From: DASTQL01 sp035462375
Lineage (GTDB): Bacteria > Actinomycetota > Actinomycetes > Jiangellales > Jiangellaceae
Reading direction: 5' to 3'
DNA length: 64,000 nucleotides
NCBI GenBank assembly: GCA_035462375.1
Contig: DATHUJ010000048.1
Location: forward strand, 1 to 64,000
How positions within the stretch are numbered: the stretch's first letter is position 1; each line of letters begins with the position of its first letter. The translations under genes and the position numbers were made by a program. The notes below the pieces were generated by a model that did not search any database, was not told the DNA's origin, and was given only the letters and a program-made list of their open reading frames with translations. Shown one piece after another: positions 1 to 8,733 of this stretch.

Positions 1-1002
1 GCGCTCCACGTGCGCGTGGTCGGCCTCGCCGAGCAGGTACGGGAGGGTCAGCCGCACGGTGCCGAGCGGGTAGCGGAGCACGGACGCCACGGTGTGGCCG
101 ATGGCGACCAGCGCCGCGTCGCCTCCCCAGCCGGCCTCTCGCAGCCCCTCCAGGTAGCCGGCCCGGACGGCGTCGTCGAGCTCCTGCCAGCGGTCCATCG
201 GCCAACCCCCGAAGGCCAGCGTGGCGACGACGAGCGGGGCCGTCTCGGCACCCACCGGAGCCGGTCCGACGAAGGCCCAGTCCAGCGCCACCGTGCGACC
301 ACCGCTGCCGACGAGGTTGCGACGGAAGGCGTCCTGGTGGGCGAGGCCATGGGGCAGCGCCTCCAGCGTCGCCAGCCAGCCGGCGCGCCGCTCCCAGGCG
401 TCCAGGACGAGGTCGAGCACGGGCGGTGGGAAGACCTGGTGGACCAGCGGCGCGCCGGCGAGCCCGGCCAGGCGGCGCACCGCCGGCCCCGTCGCCTCGA
501 CCCACTGGCTGAGCCAGCCGCGGGACAGCCAGCCGTACGGGGGCTGGCTGCGGTGGCCGGTCAGACCCGCGCCGTTGAACCGGCCGAGGTGCCGAGCCGC
601 CAGCGCGTAGCGCTCCAGCGGCCAGTCGCCGACCTCGTCGATCACGCGCTCGAGCCAGAGCTCGACCGACCCTCCAGGTCCCTCCGAGACACCGAGCAGG
701 CGCGGCGCGGCGATCCCCGGGAGGTCGTCGAGCAGGCCGCTGGTGTAGGCGTCCACCTCACGGTCGACGGCGTCCCAGGCGCCGCGGTTCCCGCGCGTAC
801 GGGTGAGGCGCTTGCGGACGACCGTGAAGGCCCGGGACGGGCCGCTCGCGACCGACGCCGCACCGCTGACCAGTGCGACTCCATCGCCCTGGCCGTCGCC
901 GTCGTGCACCCGGTGGTCGTCGGCACGGAGGACCTCGACGGGGCGGCCCGGCCCGGCCCCGAGGGCCGCCGCGACCACGGTCGAGGGCACCGACGTCGTC
1001 AC
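1..1002 (-). CDS. Aminoglycoside phosphotransferase (APH)-family protein, 3' end outside window
   Basis: The visible 334 residues have the C-lobe of the APH/choline-kinase fold: a catalytic-loop HQDAFRRN (H222, D224) and a metal-binding LDW with D241, the usual Brenner-type H-x-D...D arrangement. Such proteins transfer phosphate from ATP to small alcohols or aminoglycosides; the substrate cannot be read from sequence. The N-lobe is short and degenerate in glycine-loop features. The GTG start at 1002 was chosen because a TAGCGT box lies 8 nt upstream, as in other leaderless genes here. The stop codon lies beyond base 1, so the C-terminus is missing. Divergent from the SDR gene. The family is fairly certain; the substrate and any resistance role are unknown. 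Confidence 0.8.
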   Translation of the reverse strand, partial: MTTSVPSTVVAAALGAGPGRPVEVLRADDHRVHDGDGQGDGVALVSGAASVASGPSRAFTVVRKRLTRTRGNRGAWDAVDREVDAYTSGLLDDLPGIAAPRLLGVSEGPGGSVELWLERVIDEVGDWPLERYALAARHLGRFNGAGLTGHRSQPPYGWLSRGWLSQWVEATGPAVRRLAGLAGAPLVHQVFPPPVLDLVLDAWERRAGWLATLEALPHGLAHQDAFRRNLVGSGGRTVALDWAFVGPAPVGAETAPLVVATLAFGGWPMDRWQELDDAVRAGYLEGLREAGWGGDAALVAIGHTVASVLRYPLGTVRLTLPYLLGEADHAHVER

Positions 1003-1010
1003 GTCACGGG

Positions 1011-1016
1011 ACGCTA
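1011..1016 (-). promoter_or_regulatory. -10 box of leaderless promoter for the APH-family gene
   Basis: TAGCGT on the minus strand, 8 nt before the GTG start at 1002. It fits the TAnnnT pattern seen in front of several genes in this window, which would give a leaderless or nearly leaderless mRNA. Confidence 0.5.
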
Positions 1017-1043
1017 CTCCGCCACTCGTGCCATGGTCCCGTC

Positions 1044-1844
1044 ATGGACGCCAGCCCATTCGACGCGTCCGGGCGCGTCGCGGTCGTCACCGGCAGCGGG
1101 AGCGCGCGCGGCATCGGCTTCGCCAGCGCACGCCTGCTCGGTCGGCTCGGTGCCGCCGTGCTGCTCGCCGCGACCGGTGACCGGGTGCACGAGCGGGTGA
1201 CCGAGCTCCGCGGGGAGGGGGTAGTCGCCGAGGGCTTCGTGGGCGACCTCACGCACGAGCATGTCGCCGAGCGCCTGGTCGCGGCCGCCCTCGAGCACTT
1301 GGGCGGCATCGACGTGCTCGTCAACAACGCGGGCATGGTCTCCACCACCGACCCCGACTACCAGTCCGGGACTGCGGCGGAGATGTCGCCCGAGACCTGG
1401 GCCTCCTCCTTGCGGCGCAACCTCGACACGGCGTTCCTCACCACCCGGGCGGCGTTGCCCGCGCTCACCGCGTCCGGTTCCGGGAGGATCGTCATGGTCG
1501 CCAGCGTCACGGGGCCGGTGATGGCCATGCGTGGTGACGTGGCCTACGCCGCCGCCAAGGCAGGGCTGGTGGGGCTGGTGAGAGCTCTCGCCGTCGACCT
1601 GGCCGGTGATGCGGTGACGGTCAACGCGGTCGCACCTGGCTGGATAGCGACCGGCTCGCAGACCGCGGCGGAGGTGCTCGAGGGTCTGGCGACGCCGGTG
1701 GGCCGCAGTGGCAGCGCCGACGAGGTCGCGTCCGCGGTGGCGTGGCTGGCCTCGCCCGGGGCCTCCTACGTCACGGGGCAGTGCATCGTGGTCGACGGCG
1801 GCAACTCGGTGGCCGAGGAGCGGCGCGCTCCGGGCCCCGGCTGA
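1044..1844 (+). CDS. SDR-family NAD(P)-dependent oxidoreductase
   Basis: A 266-residue classical short-chain dehydrogenase. The cofactor loop TGSGSARGIG is at residues 16-25, NNAG follows the central strand, and the active site is Y168-x3-K172 (YAAAK). The C-terminal SYVTGQCIVVDGG motif is typical of FabG-like enzymes. It should reduce or oxidise a ketone/alcohol in the cytosol; the substrate is not predictable. The ATG at 1044 places the Rossmann loop at the normal distance from the N-terminus; upstream in-frame codons would overlap the divergent APH promoter. The gene ends just before the first array of 53-bp repeats. Confidence 0.92.
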   Translation: MDASPFDASGRVAVVTGSGSARGIGFASARLLGRLGAAVLLAATGDRVHERVTELRGEGVVAEGFVGDLTHEHVAERLVAAALEHLGGIDVLVNNAGMVSTTDPDYQSGTAAEMSPETWASSLRRNLDTAFLTTRAALPALTASGSGRIVMVASVTGPVMAMRGDVAYAAAKAGLVGLVRALAVDLAGDAVTVNAVAPGWIATGSQTAAEVLEGLATPVGRSGSADEVASAVAWLASPGASYVTGQCIVVDGGNSVAEERRAPGPG

Positions 1845-1863
1845 CCGGCCACCCTGGCCGCAT

Positions 1864-1916
1864 GATCACCGTGCGCTGGCGCTGCCGCCCCGCGGGACCA
1901 CCTGGTCACGGTGATC
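1864..1916. repeat. 53-bp inverted-end repeat, cluster 1 unit A
   Basis: Begins GATCACCGTG and ends CACGGTGATC, a perfect 10-bp inverted repeat around a 33-bp G+C-rich core. It lies between the 3' ends of the SDR and SulP genes. The same 53-bp unit occurs five more times in the window. Confidence 0.9.
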
Positions 1917-1946
1917 TTCGCCCGACGGCGGCTGTTCCCTCGACAT

Positions 1947-1999
1947 GATCACCGTGCGGCCCCCGTCGCGCCCCCCGGGACCTGCCCGACACGGTGATC
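1947..1999. repeat. 53-bp inverted-end repeat, cluster 1 unit B
   Basis: Same GATCACCGTG/CACGGTGATC ends as unit A, 30 bp further on. Its core is identical to that of unit C, including CCGGGACCTGCCCGA. Confidence 0.9.
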
Positions 2000-2038
2000 C
2001 CCGCCCCGTCCCCGAGCCAGGAGACCGGCCCGCTGCAA

Positions 2039-2091
2039 GATCACCGTGCGGCCCCCGTCGCGCCCCCCGGGACCTGCCCGACACGGTGATC
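2039..2091. repeat. 53-bp inverted-end repeat, cluster 1 unit C
   Basis: An exact copy of unit B, separated from it by 39 bp of unrelated spacer. It ends 24 bp before the SulP stop codon, so it lies in the likely 3' untranslated region of that transporter. Confidence 0.9.
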
Positions 2092-2115
2092 TCCGCCCCA
2101 CCGCGCCCGGCCCGG

Positions 2116-3864
2116 CTACGGCGCGCCGAGCGGGGCCGTGGGCGGCTCGGGCGGCCTGATGCCCGGGGGCGCGTGGCCATGGCGGGCGGTGTAGTCGGCG
2201 ACGAACGCCGCGACAGCCGTCGGCAAGGTGGCGAAGATGTGCTCGTCCCCCACCCGGTCGACGAACCCGGCGCGGGACAGCTCCTCGCGGAGGTCGAACT
2301 TCACCCGGGCGAGCGCCAGGACGATTCCGCGGCCCTCGAGCTCCTCGCGGAGCTCGTCCAGCGCGTCGACCGAGGTGAGGTCCACCTGGACGTTCGCCTC
2401 CGCGTTCAGCAGAAGCCACTCGACCGGCTGCTCGGCGTCGTCGACGGCCTCCAACGCCCGCCGCTTGAAGTCCTCGGCGTTGGCGAAGAAGAGTGGGGAG
2501 TCGTAGCGGTAGACCACGAGCCCCGGCACCTGCCGGGCTCCCGGGTAGTCGTCGATGTCGTGCATCCCGGCCACCCCCGGCGCGTACCCGAGGATCCCGT
2601 CGTGCGGGCGCGCGACCCGGCGCAGCAGGTCGAGCACCGACAGGCCGACCGCCACCAGCACCCCGTACAGGATGTCGACCACCAGCACGGCCACGGTCGT
2701 GGTGAGCGCGAGGACCAGCTCGCTGCTCCGGAACCTGGCGATCCGGCGAAGCTCGTCCAGGTCGATCAACCGCAAGGCCGCCCAGACGACCAGGGCGCCC
2801 AGCGCGGCCGAGGGAAAGGCGGCCAGCAGGTCGCCGAGCGCGAAGAGGGTCACGAGCACCGTCGCCACCGCGACCAGCGAGTAGAGCTGGCTGCGCGAGC
2901 CGAGCGAGTCGCCGATGACCGTACGGCTGCCGGAGCTGCTCACCGGGAAACCCTGGCTGAGCCCGGCAGCCAGGTTGGCCCCACCGAGGGCCAGGAGCTC
3001 CTGGTTCGCGTCGACCCGGTAGCCGCCCCGCGTCGCGAAGGCGCGGGCGGTCAGCGTGTTGTCGGTGAACGCGACGACGGTGACCCCGACCGCCGGCAGC
3101 AGCAGCGACGCGAGGTCGCCGCCGTCTACGACGGGTACCTGCGGGCTGGGCAGACCGGCCGGGACCTCGCCGATCACCGCCACGTCGAGGTCGAGCCAGG
3201 CGACCGCCGACGCCGCGAGCAGGATCGCGATCAGGGGGATCGGGGCGCGCGGGAAGTACCGGCTGCCCAGGAGCAGCCCCAGGAGCACGGCGGCGGAGAG
3301 CAGCACGGTGGGCAGGCGCACGTCCGGAAGGGCGCCGACGAACGACGCGATCTCCTGCAGCGGGGTGGAGCCCTCGACCTCGACGCCGGTGATGGTGTCC
3401 AGCTGGCTGACGATCATGATCACGGCGACGCCCGCGAGGTAGCCCACCAGGACCGGCTTGCTCAGCAGCTCCCCCAGGAAGCCCAGCCTGGCCACCCAGC
3501 CGACCACGCACAGGACCGCCACGACGAGAGCCAGCGCGGCGGCGAGGGCGGCGTAGCGGGCCGGGTCTCCCGCCGCCAGCGGGCCGATCGCGACGGCGGT
3601 CATCAGGGCAGTCGTCGACTCGGGTCCCACCGAGAGCTGGCGCGAGGAACCCAGCAACGCGTAGACGGTCATCGCGCCGACCACGGCCCACAGGCCCGCG
3701 ACGGGCGGGAGCCCGGCCACCTCGGCGTATGCCATCACCTGCGGCACCAGGTAGGCCGCCACCGTAACCCCCGCCACGACGTCGCCACGCAGCCAGGACC
3801 GCTCGTACCGGAGCATCCGGTCCAGGCCCGGGGTGAGGCGGCTGCGCGGCCCCTGGTCCGCCAT
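2116..3864 (-). CDS. SulP-family inorganic anion transporter with STAS domain
   Basis: A 582-residue SLC26/SulP permease of the cytoplasmic membrane. The N-terminal hydrophobic domain has the family features YERSWLRGDVVAG near the start, AYLVPQVMAYAEVAGLPP, GSSRQLSVGPESTTA and a TRGGYRVDANQEL loop. The last ~120 residues form a soluble STAS domain (LLLNAEANVQVDLTSVDALDEL). Such proteins move sulfate, bicarbonate or related anions; the specific ion is not readable. The ATG at 3864 has TAGCGT 7 nt upstream and avoids overlap with the divergent gene. A second, divergent paralogue lies at 30.9-32.7 kb, and both adjoin 53-bp repeat arrays. Confidence 0.92.
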   Translation of the reverse strand: MADQGPRSRLTPGLDRMLRYERSWLRGDVVAGVTVAAYLVPQVMAYAEVAGLPPVAGLWAVVGAMTVYALLGSSRQLSVGPESTTALMTAVAIGPLAAGDPARYAALAAALALVVAVLCVVGWVARLGFLGELLSKPVLVGYLAGVAVIMIVSQLDTITGVEVEGSTPLQEIASFVGALPDVRLPTVLLSAAVLLGLLLGSRYFPRAPIPLIAILLAASAVAWLDLDVAVIGEVPAGLPSPQVPVVDGGDLASLLLPAVGVTVVAFTDNTLTARAFATRGGYRVDANQELLALGGANLAAGLSQGFPVSSSGSRTVIGDSLGSRSQLYSLVAVATVLVTLFALGDLLAAFPSAALGALVVWAALRLIDLDELRRIARFRSSELVLALTTTVAVLVVDILYGVLVAVGLSVLDLLRRVARPHDGILGYAPGVAGMHDIDDYPGARQVPGLVVYRYDSPLFFANAEDFKRRALEAVDDAEQPVEWLLLNAEANVQVDLTSVDALDELREELEGRGIVLALARVKFDLREELSRAGFVDRVGDEHIFATLPTAVAAFVADYTARHGHAPPGIRPPEPPTAPLGAP

Positions 3865-3871
3865 GGAGCGA

Positions 3872-3877
3872 ACGCTA
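3872..3877 (-). promoter_or_regulatory. -10 box of leaderless promoter for the first SulP gene
   Basis: TAGCGT on the minus strand, 7 nt before the ATG at 3864. It sits inside the small palindrome AACGTTAGCGTT. Confidence 0.5.
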
Positions 3878-3916
3878 ACGTTCGCCGGCCCCGTGGATCG
3901 GGCAGACTGGGCCCCG

Positions 3917-4642
3917 ATGGTCGCCCTCGACGCGCTGGGGCTCGCCTGCGACCTCCGCGCCACGCCCGACCGGTACCCGGGTCCCCGGCCCGGCCACTCC
4001 GGCCTCCTCCGGGGGCCCTGCTTCCACCGCCTGTACGTGGAGGGGGTCCGCGTGCTCGGCGAGGCGCGGGTGGCCGCCGGACACTGCTGCGGCTCGGTCA
4101 CGGAGGCGCTCGACGTGCTCCTCGCGGCCCGGGGGCTGCCCACGACGGCCGGGCGGGTCCTGGTGCTCGGCGTGGGCGCCAACGCCTCGCCGGCCGTGCT
4201 GCGCGCCAAGCTGGTGACCGCGCGGGTGAGCGACGTGGTGCCCATGGTCCTGGCGAGGGTCGGGAGCCTCGCCGTGGGCTGGTCGGCCCACCTGAGCCGT
4301 CGCCGCTACGTCCCGGTGACCCCGTGCCGCAGACCCGGCGCCACCACCTCGGTGGTGGGCGCGTGGCTCGACCCCGACCAGGTGGCCGCGGTCGACGCGA
4401 CGGAACCCGGCTACCGCCGGCGGAGGCTGGACCTGAACGAGCACGAGCTGCGGCTGGACGGCGGGACGGCGGCCCGGGAGGCCTGGGTCTACGTCTCGAG
4501 GTACGGCGTCATCGGACGCGCCGGTCGAGCCGTCGCCGCCCGCGACCAGCGAGCCGCCCGCACCCACGTCCCCTCGGACGCCGTCCCGGGACCGTTGTCA
4601 CAGGTCGAGACGGTCGACCACGGGCTGGCGCTACTGCCCTGA
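3917..4642 (+). CDS. Conserved hypothetical protein, possibly gamma-glutamylcyclotransferase-like
   Basis: A 241-residue protein with no certain assignment. GVGANASPAVLRAKL followed later by AVDATEPGYRRRRL resembles the YGSN...L and E-P-x-Y-x-R layout of gamma-glutamylcyclotransferase-like folds, but this is a weak, by-eye comparison. It has no signal peptide or membrane spans. The ATG at 3917 was preferred over the in-frame ATG at 3863 because the latter would overlap the divergent SulP start; CAGACT lies 8 nt before 3917. It is convergent with the PAC2 gene. Coding status is supported by clean codon use and protein-like composition; the function is unknown. Confidence 0.65.
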   Translation: MVALDALGLACDLRATPDRYPGPRPGHSGLLRGPCFHRLYVEGVRVLGEARVAAGHCCGSVTEALDVLLAARGLPTTAGRVLVLGVGANASPAVLRAKLVTARVSDVVPMVLARVGSLAVGWSAHLSRRRYVPVTPCRRPGATTSVVGAWLDPDQVAAVDATEPGYRRRRLDLNEHELRLDGGTAAREAWVYVSRYGVIGRAGRAVAARDQRAARTHVPSDAVPGPLSQVETVDHGLALLP

Positions 4643-4716
4643 GCGAGACTGGACCGGCAAGCTCTCGACCGACGTCAGCGGAACGATCGGGCGGCCGCGA
4701 TCAGTCGCCCGACCGG

Positions 4717-5619
4717 TCAGCGTCGGTCGTCAGGACCCTCACCGAGCCCGGCGAGGAAGCGCTCGACCTGGTCGCCGATCTCCTCCGCCGAAGGGACGTC
4801 CGCACCCGTGCCGATGCCCGCCCGGGCACCCGCCGCGGCGTCGTACTGCTCCTCCAGTGCCTTGATGGCCGCGGCGTAGTCGCTGGTGGCCAGCTGCGCA
4901 CGGACCTGTTCGTCGGTCTGCTCTGCGACCAGCGCCAGGGCGTCAGACGGCAGCGCCAGGCCGGTCGCGCGGGCGACCGCCTGGAGCAGGGCCACGGACG
5001 CCTGCGGGTAGTCGATCTGCGCCAGGTAGTGGGGTACGTGGGCGGCGAAGCCCATCGCCGGATGTCCCGCCTCCCCGAGGCGCAGCTCCAGTACCGCCGA
5101 GATGTGTCCAGGCACCTCGATGGTGCCGACCCAGGGGACGCGGTCGGCCACCAGGGACGGGTCGCTCGCGTGCGCCGTCAGCTCGACCGGGCGGGTGTGC
5201 GGGGCCGCCCAGGGGATGGCCGTCATCCCGACGACAAGGCGCACGCCCAGCCGCTCGACGAGCCCTCGTACGGCGGCGGTGAAGCGCCTCCACTGGAAGT
5301 CCGGCTCCGGGCCGGTGAGCAGCAGGAACCGTGTCCCCTCAGCATCGGTCACCTCGTGCAGCACCAGCTCGGCCGAGGCGGCGTCGGTGAAGCGGTTCTC
5401 GACGAAGGTCATCCTGGGGCGCCGCGCACGGTAGTCGATCAGCTCGTCCGGGTCGAAGGTCGCCAGGACGCGGTGGTCCAGGGCGGTGAGCAGGTGCTCG
5501 GCGGCCAGCCGGCCGGCCGACCCCGCGTCGAGGAATCCGGTGAAGCTGTGCAGCAGGACAGGGTGGCCGAGCTCGGCGGCGTCGCCGTGCAGGCGGTAGA
5601 GGTCCTCCGGTGCGCGCAC
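4717..5619 (-). CDS. PAC2-family protein (proteasome assembly chaperone 2-like)
   Basis: A 300-residue PAC2 protein. The start region MRAPEDLYRL followed by PVLLHSFTGFLDAG matches the family N-terminus (a P-x-DLY then GF-x-DAG pattern), and VGMTAIPWAAPHTRP is the conserved mid-region. In actinobacteria these proteins are related to eukaryotic proteasome-assembly chaperones and are predicted ATP-grasp-neighbouring or chaperone factors; no precise role is established from the sequence. The GTG at 5619 is favoured over one at 5664 because GAGGAG lies 6 nt upstream of it and family members begin at this point. The C-terminal ~40 residues are acidic and helical. Confidence 0.85.
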   Translation of the reverse strand: MRAPEDLYRLHGDAAELGHPVLLHSFTGFLDAGSAGRLAAEHLLTALDHRVLATFDPDELIDYRARRPRMTFVENRFTDAASAELVLHEVTDAEGTRFLLLTGPEPDFQWRRFTAAVRGLVERLGVRLVVGMTAIPWAAPHTRPVELTAHASDPSLVADRVPWVGTIEVPGHISAVLELRLGEAGHPAMGFAAHVPHYLAQIDYPQASVALLQAVARATGLALPSDALALVAEQTDEQVRAQLATSDYAAAIKALEEQYDAAAGARAGIGTGADVPSAEEIGDQVERFLAGLGEGPDDRR

Positions 5620-5902
5620 TGTCAGCTCCTCGGGTCGTGCAGGTCTCTCCGACTCTCGCAACACCGGAGGGGGCCCGGGTCATCCCACCTCGCCACGCCC
5701 TCCTGCCGGTCACCGAGTCACGGTGCTACTTGACCACGAGGCGGGGCCCGCTCACGCCGCCCGGCACGACGACATCGAGGACGAGCGTCGCCACGGCCTC
5801 CGGGGTGATCCGTGAGGCGTCCGACGGCCCCGCTGTCACGGTCGCCACCGTCGCGGCTCGGCCACCGCGGCCCCGTCCGCCGGAGTGCCGCTCGAACGCC
5901 GT
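5620..5902. other. Stretch without a supported gene
   Basis: No gene with good support. On the minus strand a short frame ending at TAG (5726-5728) reads ITPEAVATLVLDVVVPGG, which looks like the tail of a real protein but has no convincing beginning. It may be a decayed gene end. Confidence 0.35.
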
Positions 5903-5908
5903 TAGTCT
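5903..5908 (+). promoter_or_regulatory. -10 box of leaderless promoter for the YbaK-type gene
   Basis: TAGTCT, 8 nt before the GTG start at 5917, matching the TAnnnT pattern used by several genes here. Confidence 0.5.
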
Positions 5909-5916
5909 CCTGCCGC

Positions 5917-6381
5917 GTGGGAGAAGAGCAGGCGTTGGCGGCCGTCCGGGGAACCGGGATCGGCTTCGAGGTCGTCCGGCACGGGAGGGTGTCCAGCCTC
6001 GAGGAGGCGGCGGCAGCGCGGGGTGTCGAGCCGTCCGCGATCGTCAAGACGCTGGTCGTACGACGGGGGGATGACGACTTCCTGCTGGTGCTGGTCCCGG
6101 GTGACCGGACGATCGCGTGGCCGCGCCTGCGTGCCCTGCTCGGGGTGTCGCGGCTGTCGATGCCGGATGCCGACGCGGCGCGGGAGGCCACGGGCTACGA
6201 GCGCGGCACGATCACGCCGTTCGGCTCGGTGCACAGCTGGCCGGTCGTCGCCGACGAGCGGGTGACCGGGCGCACGGTCTCGGTCGGCGGTGGCGCGCAC
6301 GGCGTGTCGTTCAGCGTCGACGGTGACGAGCTTGTAAGGGCACTGTCGGCCACCGTCGCCGACGTCACGGAGCCGGCGTAG
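5917..6381 (+). CDS. YbaK/EbsC-family aminoacyl-tRNA deacylase-like protein
   Basis: A 154-residue single-domain YbaK protein. Family members hydrolyse mischarged aminoacyl-tRNAs (for example Cys-tRNA-Pro), acting in trans as proofreaders. Visible features are IVKTLVVR with the conserved lysine, the ERGTITPFGSVHSWPVV loop (G-x-x-T-P-F-G) and the C-terminal GGGAHGVSFSVD. Length is normal for a free-standing member. The GTG start at 5917 is fixed by the TAGTCT box 8 nt upstream. The last 17 nt overlap, tail to tail, with the phosphodiesterase gene on the other strand. Confidence 0.85.
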   Translation: MGEEQALAAVRGTGIGFEVVRHGRVSSLEEAAAARGVEPSAIVKTLVVRRGDDDFLLVLVPGDRTIAWPRLRALLGVSRLSMPDADAAREATGYERGTITPFGSVHSWPVVADERVTGRTVSVGGGAHGVSFSVDGDELVRALSATVADVTEPA

Positions 6382-8518
6382 CGGTCCGCGGCCGCCCGGA
6401 CAGCCGTCGGCGGTGCCCCAGCTGCTCGAGCCAGCGGACCAGCTGCGCGTGCAGGGCCTCGGCGCCGTCGAGCCGGCCGCGTTCGACCCTGAGGTCGGCC
6501 GGGTGCAGGAGCATGCCCTGGTCCTGCCACCCGCCAGACCCGCCGTGCGAGCCGACGAGCTCCTCGAACGCGGCGACCTCGCCGGTCTCCGGGTCGTAGT
6601 CCCCGTGGACGTAGAGGTCCGGGGCGTTGGAGTAGCCGGCGATCCGGCCCAGGTCGGCGAGGAGCCGCGGGTCGAAGTCGGCCAGTGGGTCCTCCCCCTC
6701 AGCCCGGCCGCTGCGGAGCAGGCGCAGCCCATTGGGCCCGACCACCACGTCACCGTCGAGCAGCGAGCGCCCGACCACGAAGGCGACGCCGTCGGTGGCG
6801 GCGAGCGAGGCGACGAGACCGGGCCAGCGTTCCTCGATGTCCTCGAGGCGTAGCCGTCGGGGCACCCCCGCGAACCAGACCGCGCCGAGGCAGCCAGAGC
6901 CCACCACCACCACCTCGTCGGGGTCGCGCGCCGCCGGCTCGTCCGCAGCGCCGCCCGCGGGCAGGTCACGCGTGCGGTTCGCCGGTTCGCCTGTCAGCTG
7001 CTCGTCGACTCCGGCCGTAGGCCCCAGCGCGACTTCCGCCCCGGTTCCCCGCCGGCCCATCGCCCGGCGGGAGAGCGAGCCGGTCATGCCCGTCGTGCTC
7101 TGGACCTCGGCGAGAACGGCGTTGGCCCCGCCCCACTCCTCCACCGGCCGGGTCGCCGCGGTGACCGATCCGCCACCGGTCAGCTCGCGGACGACGTCCT
7201 CGAGGCGCCGACCGGTCCGCTGGAGGAAGGTTTCGCCCTGGGACTGTCCGTGGTCGGACAGCACGACGATCCGGTACGGCCGGGGCGCCTCCGCCGCTGC
7301 ACGCTCGAGTCCGGCCAGGACGCCGTCCAACCCCTCCAGGCAGCGCAGCGACTCCGGCCGGGTCGGCCCCGCGTGGTGCGCCACCTCGTCGTAGTCGACG
7401 AAGTCCACGTAGATGCTCGACCGGCCCGCCATCATCTGGTCGACCACGAGGGCGACGGAGAGGTCGCGCTGCAGGACGTTGGTGACCCCGCGCAGTGCGA
7501 CGTAGGAGCCACCGCGGTGCACTCGCGGAACGACGCCCCGTAGCCGCTGACGCCGGGCCTGGTAGACCTCCTTGAGCATCTCCCCGACCGTCAGCACGAT
7601 CGACCGGGCCAGGCCGAGCGGGTCGGAGAAGAACCCGACGTACGACGCGGAGCTGCCGAGGCCTCGCACGCGCTCGCGCCCCACCCCGCTCATGGTGAGG
7701 AACTGGACGGGGGCGTCGCCGGAGAAGAGGTTGGAGATGCTGGCCCCGTCGTCGGCGAGAAGTCCGGCCCCGTCGCTGTGCCGCGCCTCCATCACGGCGG
7801 CGTCGGAGGGCCGGTTGGCGACGAGCAGGGCGCGGCTGCTCTTCTCGTACCAGCGGAAGGCCGGCATCTCGGCGTTGCTGCCGTGGAGGATGCCGGCCTG
7901 GCTGATCGGCGTGGTCGACGGGACAGCCGCGCGCCAGCCGGTGAGCTCGTGCGAGCCCTCGGTGACCCACCGGCGCACCGTCGGCAAGGCGCCCGAGCCC
8001 ATGGCCCAGTGCATGACCGGGAGCGGGACGCCGTCGAGCTGCACGAAGAGCACGCCCGGGGCCTCGGAGCGCTCCACGTCGCGGTGCCGCACGCGTGACC
8101 GGCGCACCATGGCGTCGAGGAAGCGTTCGTCGTCGCCGGACAGGATCAGCCAGTCGACGACCGTGCTGATGAGGACGTAGAGGCCCAGGAGCAGCACCAG
8201 CGCACGCGGTGACGACACGGTGAGGCCTGGGGAGAGCGTCAGGGCCAGCCACATCACCAGCAGGGTGCCGAGCGGGCCCACGAGCAGGACTCCCAGCCAC
8301 GAGAGCTGCGCGGCGACGCGGCCCAGGAACGGCTGGGCCGCGGTGGCCAGCACCGCCCAGAGGAACACCGCCACGGGAACGTCCCACCAGTTCTCGGACG
8401 ACACCCCCGGCACGACCCCGATCGCCAGGCCGAGGACGAGCGTGCCGACGACCCACCGGGCGAGCATGCCCGCGAGGGCGGCACCCACCCGGCGCAGACG
8501 GCCGCTCTCCCAGCTCAA
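6365..8518 (-). CDS. Membrane protein: phage-holin-like N-terminus fused to alkaline-phosphatase-superfamily phosphodiesterase
   Basis: A 717-residue protein. The first ~130 residues hold about four hydrophobic spans like those of the holin-family/DUF360 membrane proteins. The rest is a type I phosphodiesterase/nucleotide pyrophosphatase domain: VQLDGVP with the first metal Asp, PSTTPISQAG with the probable Thr nucleophile, VDFVDYDEVAHHAG, and VLSDHGQSQG with the metal-binding D-H pair. It probably cleaves a phosphodiester at the outer face of the membrane; the substrate is unknown. The start is TTG at 8518, chosen because GGGAGG lies 8 nt upstream and the protein begins well there. A strong hairpin separates it from the gene upstream. 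Confidence 0.82.
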   Translation of the reverse strand: MSWESGRLRRVGAALAGMLARWVVGTLVLGLAIGVVPGVSSENWWDVPVAVFLWAVLATAAQPFLGRVAAQLSWLGVLLVGPLGTLLVMWLALTLSPGLTVSSPRALVLLLGLYVLISTVVDWLILSGDDERFLDAMVRRSRVRHRDVERSEAPGVLFVQLDGVPLPVMHWAMGSGALPTVRRWVTEGSHELTGWRAAVPSTTPISQAGILHGSNAEMPAFRWYEKSSRALLVANRPSDAAVMEARHSDGAGLLADDGASISNLFSGDAPVQFLTMSGVGRERVRGLGSSASYVGFFSDPLGLARSIVLTVGEMLKEVYQARRQRLRGVVPRVHRGGSYVALRGVTNVLQRDLSVALVVDQMMAGRSSIYVDFVDYDEVAHHAGPTRPESLRCLEGLDGVLAGLERAAAEAPRPYRIVVLSDHGQSQGETFLQRTGRRLEDVVRELTGGGSVTAATRPVEEWGGANAVLAEVQSTTGMTGSLSRRAMGRRGTGAEVALGPTAGVDEQLTGEPANRTRDLPAGGAADEPAARDPDEVVVVGSGCLGAVWFAGVPRRLRLEDIEERWPGLVASLAATDGVAFVVGRSLLDGDVVVGPNGLRLLRSGRAEGEDPLADFDPRLLADLGRIAGYSNAPDLYVHGDYDPETGEVAAFEELVGSHGGSGGWQDQGMLLHPADLRVERGRLDGAEALHAQLVRWLEQLGHRRRLSGRPRTATPAP

Positions 8519-8580
8519 GAGATCGCCTCCCCGACGCGGTTCCTCCGAGCATCATGCCCTGACCCCCCGACACGACCGTG

Positions 8581-8604
8581 GCCCCGGCCGGGGAGGGCCG
8601 GGGC
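8581..8604 (-). terminator. G+C-rich hairpin, probable terminator
   Basis: GCCCCGGCC and GGCCGGGGC form a perfect 9-bp stem with a 6-nt loop. It lies 130 bp after the stop codon of the coiled-coil gene and before the phosphodiesterase gene on the same strand. No U-run follows, as is usual in actinobacteria. Confidence 0.5.
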
Positions 8605-8733
8605 ACGCGGCATCGGTCGGACCACCGGCACCCCTGTACCGCTGCCTCACGAAACCGGGTGTGTAGGCGTCGACCGACTCCCCGGCCGATGCCTGCCGGT
8701 GCGCGACGTCTCATGATCGACCCGACCGGACCC

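Noticed and set aside
1864..2091. CRISPR array
   Set aside because: The 53-bp repeats are themselves palindromic with variable cores, there are only three per cluster, and no cas genes are in the window.
1945..5733. Very long plus-strand open frame across the first SulP and PAC2 genes
   Set aside because: It is composed of Arg/Gly/Pro/His-rich shadow translation opposite clear minus-strand genes with recognisable domains. High G+C DNA opens such frames by chance.
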